Below are positions 58,074-64,000 of a DNA stretch of 64,000 nucleotides, piece after piece. Below the pieces are notes generated by a model. The model searched no databases. It saw only the letters and a program-made list of their open reading frames with translations, and was not told the DNA's origin. Each line of letters begins with the position of its first letter. Position 1 is the stretch's first letter. Origin of the DNA: Ctenosaura bakeri (lineage: Eukaryota > Chordata > Lepidosauria > Squamata > Iguanidae); the NCBI GenBank assembly GCA_948474755.1, contig CAOLHI010000353.1:620001-684000 (forward strand), read 5' to 3'. The position numbers and the translations under genes were made by a program.

Positions 58074-58493
58074 GGCCCTTTTTGTATGGAATTTCTGAAG
58101 TGAAAGGGCCCCTTGAGCATTGCGTAAATGTGAGGAGAGGTCCACATGACGCACTCACATTTGTGTGACGCTCAAGAGCCTGATGCGGACTGCACATGCA
58201 TTTTTTTATTTTCAGCTCAAAGCCAAAAATGCTGTGCAGTAGCGCATCGCTCCCAGGCCCCGCACGCACTTACCTGGTGCGCAGAGCCTTGGGAGCCGGG
58301 CCGGTCACACATCCTCTCTTCAGTGCAGCCTGGGAGGTCCCAGGCTGCACTGTGAATGGAAGAGGCGGGGCGCTCGCACAACCAGGAAGCAGCTGTGGAG
58401 CCCAAGCAGGAGAGATGAGGGAGCATTCCTCTGAAGCCTTCCTCCACGAGCCTCCCACTCTGGAACCTGGAAAGGTAAGGTGCAAAAAGGGCC
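58074..58493 (-). mobile_element. MITE family B copy, 420 bp
   Basis: Ends GGCCCTTTTTGTATGG and GTGCAAAAAGGGCC. ACA is duplicated at 58071-58073 and 58494-58496. Minus-strand module: acceptor CTTCCATTCACAGTGCAG, 71 bases (58274-58344), donor CCAG|GTAAGTG. Confidence 0.92.
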
Positions 58494-58538
58494 ACAGAGT
58501 GGGGGTGTATGGTGTGGTAAAAGACAGAACCATACTGA

Positions 58539-58751
58539 ATAATTCTATCCTACTTTAAACTGTCATAGTTTCATCTTGTGGTTCTGTAAGCTGGTGAGGG
58601 ACTCATGTATCTCTTTCACTTTCCTGAGCTCAAGCACTAGAGCTCTCTAGAAGAGAATTCTAACTCCCTTCCTAAAACCGTAAATCCCAGGATTCCATAC
58701 AGTGAAACCACGGCAAAGTGGGATGAAGATGTTATAACTATGCAGTGTGGA
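58539..58751. repeat. decayed palindromic DNA-transposon-like repeat
   Basis: ACTGTCATAGTTTCATCTTG on the left and, on the right, AATCCCAGGATTCCATACAG and GATGTTATAACTATGCAGTG. Related in layout to family A but with different ends. Confidence 0.45.
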
Positions 58752-59270
58752 AGCACTCACAGACAAATGAGACTTTATCTGTAATTGGTTTGATTTGGTG
58801 GGCTGAAAATGTATTTAAGGGCAAATTTCTGAGCATAAATCTGTTTAAGGTATAGTAGCAAATTGAAGAAAGAGACTTGTCATACGGGACAAAGTGGGAA
58901 AAATTCAAATAAAGTGATACAGACCTCATGCTCAGATCTACTCCTTGGGTTTGGAACTAAATGGTAATCAGTTTTTATAATCCAAATTACAAATATCAGA
59001 AAAATTCAAATTCTCCACATAATCTGCACAGTTTACAGATGTAGCCCAATACCCATCTGTCTACATTGAATTTGCCTGTACCATTGAAGATTAGTTCCTG
59101 ACTTTTGTAGAAACTTCCAAGTAGCTTCTCGTCATTCTGTCGAGAAATCCATACTTTTGAAATTGCAAATTAACAGCCCTCCCTCTGGTAATCTAATCCT
59201 TTGCTAATTAACTTCACAAAGAAGCAACAGGTAATTTTAGCAAATTTCTTCTCACTAAAAGGAAATCAAG
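58752..59270. other. no recognisable feature
   Basis: About 520 bases, nothing recognised. Confidence 0.4.
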
Positions 59271-60670
59271 AGTTCAGGAATTATTCTGCACAAAATTTAC
59301 CTGTGTTTGTTTTGTGTAGAAAGTAGCATTTGTGTGTGTGTGTGCAGAAAGGATTACCATGAATAGATAACATAGCTCCAACTGTAGTATTTTAGCAATG
59401 CAAAAGAAAAGGCCATGAGTGAATTTTGCACAGAATAACGGCCCAATGACATTTGCTGGGGGAAAAAAATCTGTTTGGAAAATAATATTTTTCTCATTGC
59501 ACAGAAAGTGTGCTGTGCAACTTACCTGTGCGGTGCTGTTTGTGGAGGAATGGCATGTCCTTGGCATGCCAGGTTGGGGTTGCTTCCAGCTTGGGGGCCA
59601 ACCTCCCCAGTTCCCCGGATGCCTGTGAGGTGCCAGCCAATCGGATTGCGCTTTGCACGGTCTGATTGGCTGCTGTGGCTTAGCCAGGTGGTGGCATTGG
59701 CATTTAATCCCCTGCTTCCACCTGGGCAGCCTCTTCCCTGGGCAGCTGCTTGCCTCTCTCCCTCCCTCCCTCTCTACCTCCCATATCATTCTGTTAGGTT
59801 TGCAGTTGCTGTGGCTATTGTATCTGTTATTAACTAGGATTTATTATATTTTTACTCAGTTTTTTCTATGGAGTTTGGATCCTGGTTGGCTGAGGCCAAA
59901 GGCCATCCAGTTCAGGGGGGCCTTTCTTGCACCTTGGGGGGGGGTGCCTGGCTGGTGGCCCCCCCACCATTACATTGGGATTCCGGCACCAAGTAAGAAG
60001 CTTGGGCTCATTGATTAACAGTGGGTTGATTGATGCCAGGACCCAGACCCATGTGTGGGCCAACCATTTGTATGTTGTAGTCATTAAAGGCCCTTTCCAC
60101 ACCTTACCTTTTTTTGGCACTGGGGTGTGGGGATCACGCAAGCAGCCTCCAGTGAGAGGCTCTCTCATCCCCAGTGCTTCAGCTCCACACAAGCTGCCTG
60201 CTCCCAAACAGCTAGCGTGAGAGCTCTGCCTCTTCCTTCTGCAGTGCAGCCTCGGAGTTTCCCAGGCTGCGCTGGGGCAGGAAGCATGAGTGCCGTGGCT
60301 CCGGAGGCTCCACACACATGGCAAATGTGTGTGGGGCCCTGGAGCAATGCGTGATCGTGCACCATTTTTGGCTGAAAGCTGAAAATGAAAAAGTGCACAA
60401 GCGGCCCCTGCCCTACCCTGAAGCGTCGCACGATTGTGAGTGCATGATGCAGATCACTCCTCACAATCGTGCAACTCTCCAGGTACCCTTTCTCATAGCA
60501 AATGCTGTGCGAAAAGGGCCAGGGTTGTGGCCATTTGTCCTCCAGTCTAGTGTCGTGTGCTCATTCTGTGGTCTTCTTGCTCCTGCCCATGCAAGTGCTT
60601 TTTCACTGCACTGAAAATGCTGTTTCCTGCCCCCAAATGTGGATTTTGTGCAGAATAAGTCCTAAACTGT
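59271..60670. repeat. repeat family C, both ends, with nested MITE B
   Basis: The left end AGTTCAGGAATTATTCTGCA + CAAAAT and the right end ATTTTGTGCAGAATAAGTCC + TAAACTGT are inverted copies over about 25 bases. The interior holds a (GT)n run (59331-59344) and a GC-rich stretch at 59520-59780; 60089-60520 is a family B MITE. It could be one 1.0-kb element plus insertion, or two unrelated ends facing each other. Confidence 0.5.
60089..60520 (+). mobile_element. MITE family B copy, 432 bp
   Basis: Ends GGCCCTTTCCACACCTTACC and GTGCGAAAAGGGCC. No matching flank found. Module: acceptor CTTCCTTCTGCAGTGCAG ending at 60249, 71 bases (60250-60320), but the donor position reads CATG|GCAAAT, so the GT is lost in this copy. 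Confidence 0.88.
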
Positions 60671-61547
60671 GAACACTCTCACAGTTTCTCAACACCAGGT
60701 CAACTAGTTAATATTTTACCATTTTTTTAAAATGTAAGTGATACCTTTTGATGACAATCCAACACAGATGTAGATGAGATGGTACAATGTTATGCTAAGA
60801 ATATGAGCTGTGAACTAAATAGCCCCCCAATCAAGCATCATCTCATAACATAAAACATGCTCACTAAAACTGTAACTTCAAAACAATTACAGATAGAAAG
60901 ATGTGGTTAGAACATGTATGTAATAAGAAACTTCATATTGAAACATATTAACATATTAACTCATTAAACATTTAAATATATTAAAAAACTAGAAAGTCAA
61001 CTACAGTTTGGCCAAAGATATAGCAGGTCCTGCTCTCTTAAAAAAATAAAAATAGCCCCTTCATAGGTAGCATACAGGAGTGCATCTGCCAGGAAATGCT
61101 TTATATATTCCTCTTTGGATATTTAGATTCCAACAAATAATCTAGCACATAAATCTCTCTCTTATGTTACTATAATAATGCAAAACATATCTTCCACTTG
61201 ATCCAGCTCACAGTGATAAAGACACTATTCCAAAGAAATCTTATGAAATCTACCCTTGAAATATAAAGAGGGCATACTTTAGAATTGTAAATATATACAT
61301 GCCTTCCTGCAGAGGCCATAGTAAGGTTAGCAAGGTAATGGGAAATACATTTTTTTTTTTAATGAAGATATGACATGGACAATTTTGAGTGCTATATGAA
61401 GCTGGCATCCTGTTTGGGATCCTGCACAAATAGCCAACCATTATTTTAACGTTCCAAAGTTTAAGCACTTCTATGGAAAACAATGAATAAGTTTGTGTAA
61501 TAGGCAATATCATACTGTCCCACTTATGATGATTCCTTGAAATGCAG
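60671..61547. other. no recognisable feature
   Basis: About 880 bases, AT-rich, no repeat or gene recognised. Confidence 0.4.
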
Positions 61548-61730
61548 GGGCTTCCAGAAGGCAATGGTGACATGCAGATTGCCTCATTTGTAAATCCTGT
61601 GAAGAGAAGTGTGCAGCATGGTAATCATAGGCCTCAGACAGCAGAGACCAGCAGAAATTGTTCCCTGGATAAAAGGGGTGAAGAGGATCAACAGAGAAGT
61701 ATCGAAAGATCCCCAAGGACTCCCTTCTGA
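61548..61730 (+). other. weak terminal-exon candidate
   Basis: After TTGAAATGCAG a 60-codon frame runs GLPEGNGDMQIASFVNPVKR, SVQHGNHRPQTAETSRNCSL, then a charged end (GEEDQQRSIERSPRTPF) and TGA. It is free of transposon motifs and hydrophilic. Function unknown; the upstream pyrimidine tract is weak. Confidence 0.3.
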
Positions 61731-61758
61731 CAATCTGGGTGGAGCGGAGAAAGACCAA

Positions 61759-62380
61759 GGCCCTTTCCACACGTGTATATAAAACGGATCAATGCGACCT
61801 CTAATGGAGGTCTTCCACACCTTGTGGTGCGTTTGATCGCATTTATTTTTTTGTTTCCACACGTGAATCCGCATAGGCACGGTCCGAACTGGCTTTGCGA
61901 GCACTTTTTAAAAACCTTGAAAAATGTGGTTTTTTTCCCGAGATGCGGGTTTGTGCGCACCTGCGGACGTGTGTGGAAGCACAGATACGCACTGATTCGC
62001 CCAAAGAGCTGGGCGGCGCCATTTTGTTTTCCTCGGTAAGCAGTGAAGAACAGAAAAAAGAGGGAGGATTCTAGGTATGTGGGTTCTTTCACTTATTTAT
62101 ATTTATTTATCATTTTAGAACATTCAAGGTACACACGTGTGCAGTGACGCACGGAGCCATTTTTTAAAAAAAACGTCCAATCACGGACGAAGGGGGCGTG
62201 GTTAGGAAGCGAGCGGGAGATTAAATCTGATTACAGTGTGGATCTGCAGACACACGCTAGTGCGGAACACGCTAGAGCTGTGTGGAACGTTAAAAAATAT
62301 AATGCGCCATTGCGCAGATACAAATAAAACCGGCCAGAACCGTCCCTACGCGATTTCGCGACCACGTGTGGAAAAGGCCT
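61759..62380. mobile_element. CpG-rich MITE, 622 bp, near-perfect ends
   Basis: Ends GGCCCTTTCCACACGTG and CACGTGTGGAAAAGGCCT form inverted repeats. CAA flanks it at 61756-61758 and 62381-62383. Termini are of the Harbinger-like type seen in families A and B, but the interior is distinct: CpG-dense, with a CCAAT motif (62177-62184), GGGGGCGTGG (62192-62200) and GCGCCATTTTG (62016-62026). The retained CpGs suggest a young copy. Confidence 0.85.
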
Positions 62381-62383
62381 CAA

Positions 62384-62833
62384 GACTGCCAGCTCGACCT
62401 GCCACATGAAGAATCTTCCCATTAAGAGCAAAAAATGTAATGGAACCTCTTTTTAAGAACAAGGGAATTAAATGTAAGAAAATTAATTCAAAAGAGGCTT
62501 TCTAACTAGGTGGTTGAGATCTAAACTTCCTGTGAAAATATTTCTTTGTGTGACCAATGATTTGTGAGTAACCTGTCTTAGGACTGTTTTAAGGGTTTCT
62601 ACAACTGAGAGCAAAAAGCATGAACTGAGGGACATTAACCAACTATTTATATTGAAGAAATATAAAGATGATAATAATTAATAAAGTGAAGAATAAGGAC
62701 TTTAAGAACCAGCACTGCTATGAGAACAGAGCTTTGTTTAATTTAAAAGTGAAATAACAGCAAGGTCATTCTTGTGGGGCTGAAGCAAAACTAAGCCAGA
62801 CTTCCATATATGGGACTGTATGCTATAAACAGA
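62384..62833. other. no recognisable feature
   Basis: About 450 bases, AT-rich, nothing recognised. Confidence 0.4.
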
Positions 62834-63036
62834 GGTCATTTCCGCACTACACTGTTATACTGCTATTATTCCACTTTCAACATCTTATGGAATTCTAGGG
62901 TTTGTAGTTTACTGAGGCCAAAGAGCTCTCTGGCTGAGAATTCTAAGGGCCTCTCCCCTAAATTGCAAGTCCCAGGATTCCATAAGAGGTTGAAAGTGGA
63001 ATAACAGCACTGTTAGAGTGGAGGGTAGAAATGGCA
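62834..63036. mobile_element. MITE family A copy
   Basis: Ends GGTCATTTCCGCACTACACT and GGTAGAAATGGCA, arms TTTCAACATCTTATGGAATT and ATTCCATAAGAGGTTGAAAG. AGA is duplicated at 62831-62833 and 63037-63039. Confidence 0.88.
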
Positions 63037-63039
63037 AGA

Positions 63040-64000
63040 GTTTGCCTAGGGAAATTGAATTAAAGAGCAACATTTGGTGGCCAAAAGTTATTACTGTAAT
63101 CAATTCCTTTTTTCCTCTCTTTTCTGAGTTCCTCTCGTTAAGTCTGTGACCCTTTCCACACCAGATCTCAATAGCCAATTGTTCCATTACAGTCCCAGTG
63201 TTGCCACTTCCATGATGCTGTTGGATTAGGAATACTCTTTTTTTCACCCTTTCACCTTAAGTGAATGAGTAACATTATTGCCACTGGTGTTCCTTCTGCA
63301 TTACAGTTTCCCCACTGTGATGAACCTGGGAAGTGGGGGCTTGACAATAAAGCCTCCTTAACAACCGAGAGTCTTAAAAATGATTGACTGGAACAAATAG
63401 AACCCAGGTAGCCAAGGGGAGGGGCTAGTTGGAAGGCAGGAGTAACTGAATTTAACTGAAAAACAGATGATTGAGGCTCAAGCTGGAGACAGAATTGAAG
63501 AGAGAGGTGAAGAGAGTGGTGGTGGAGAGAGAGAGAGATATTGCATGAGAGGAGTGTTGTGCTTAATTGCAAAATTAGATTTTACCTTGACAGTGGATTT
63601 CATAAAGATTAGTTTATATGTTTTCATACCCAAAGGTTTCAAGAGAGTGTCATTTCTCTGAACTGAATTATACATGCTACCATGGTACCAATAGTATCAC
63701 ATTCATTTAAGAGATAAATCACTGCTTGTCCTTATATCTGAAAAGGGGTAGATTTAGGGAAGCAAGTGAAGGGAGATAACTCTGGAAAGAAGAAACCAAG
63801 GAGGGACAAAAGATAGAAGGGTGCTACATTCTCAGAAAAGGAGAATAAAGGAACAAGTTACACAAGTACAGACAGAAATGATTGAAGTAAAGGGGAAGCA
63901 ACAAGAAGAGGAACTCCAGATAACGTTGCAAGAGTTATGATATCGAGAAAGATGTCTCAGATTTAGAGCTGTTCCTCAATCTAGTGGTGAAAATTTATAT
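63040..64000. other. no recognisable gene; GA-rich patch
   Basis: 63146 starts with GACCCTTTCCACACC, which looks like a family B left end, but no matching right end is seen. A GA-rich tract lies at 63505-63539. No gene recognised. Confidence 0.4.

Noticed and set aside
59274..59837. Two opposite 120-171-codon open frames
   Set aside because: GC-rich repeat interior (family C) with no protein motif; the coding look comes from composition.
1..64000. CRISPR arrays, bacterial operons or prophage
   Set aside because: No spaced direct repeats of that type, no ribosome binding sites, and the repeat content is that of a vertebrate genome.

Overview
The window looks like vertebrate nuclear DNA, most likely from a squamate reptile (probably a lizard). 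It is AT-rich and intron-like or intergenic, and I can place no intact host gene in it. The squamate call rests on the repeat mix: CR1, L2-clade, L1 and RTE-BovB LINEs together, 5S rRNA-derived SINEs with an RTE-like tail (5S-Sauria type), a tRNA-derived SINE with an RTE-like tail, and many short elements ending in GGCC(A/C)TTTCC and flanked by 3-bp duplications (PIF/Harbinger-like MITEs). Species is not determinable by eye.

Layout. 0-8 kb: a LINE RT remnant with a solo LTR in it, a tRNA SINE, a MITE and an L2-clade LINE. 8-17 kb: unrecognised AT-rich DNA, a second LTR, a 5'-truncated L1 with target-site duplications, a 5S SINE, and an L1 inside another repeat. 17-28 kb: a palindromic MITE, a second 5S SINE, an L1 nested in an L1, a further L1 and a tRNA SINE. 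28-45 kb: a quiet stretch, then LTR + CR1 + CR1, MITEs, L2-clade LINE pieces and a fourth LTR. 45-64 kb: a quiet stretch, a BovB piece, a long decayed L2 split by MITEs, and a dense MITE cluster including one CpG-rich element.

The most notable observation is in the GC-rich MITE family (called B here). Seven copies carry a splice-acceptor-like site (pyrimidine tract plus CAG) followed 70-71 bases later by a splice-donor-like site, usually AG|GTAAGT. This is an exon-sized module repeated across the window, in both insertion orientations. Whether it is ever spliced cannot be decided from DNA alone.

A few short open stretches bounded by splice-like signals (17.5, 30.7, 38.5, 43.1 and 61.6 kb) are listed as weak exon candidates without assigned function. 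Everything else that codes is decayed transposon sequence.
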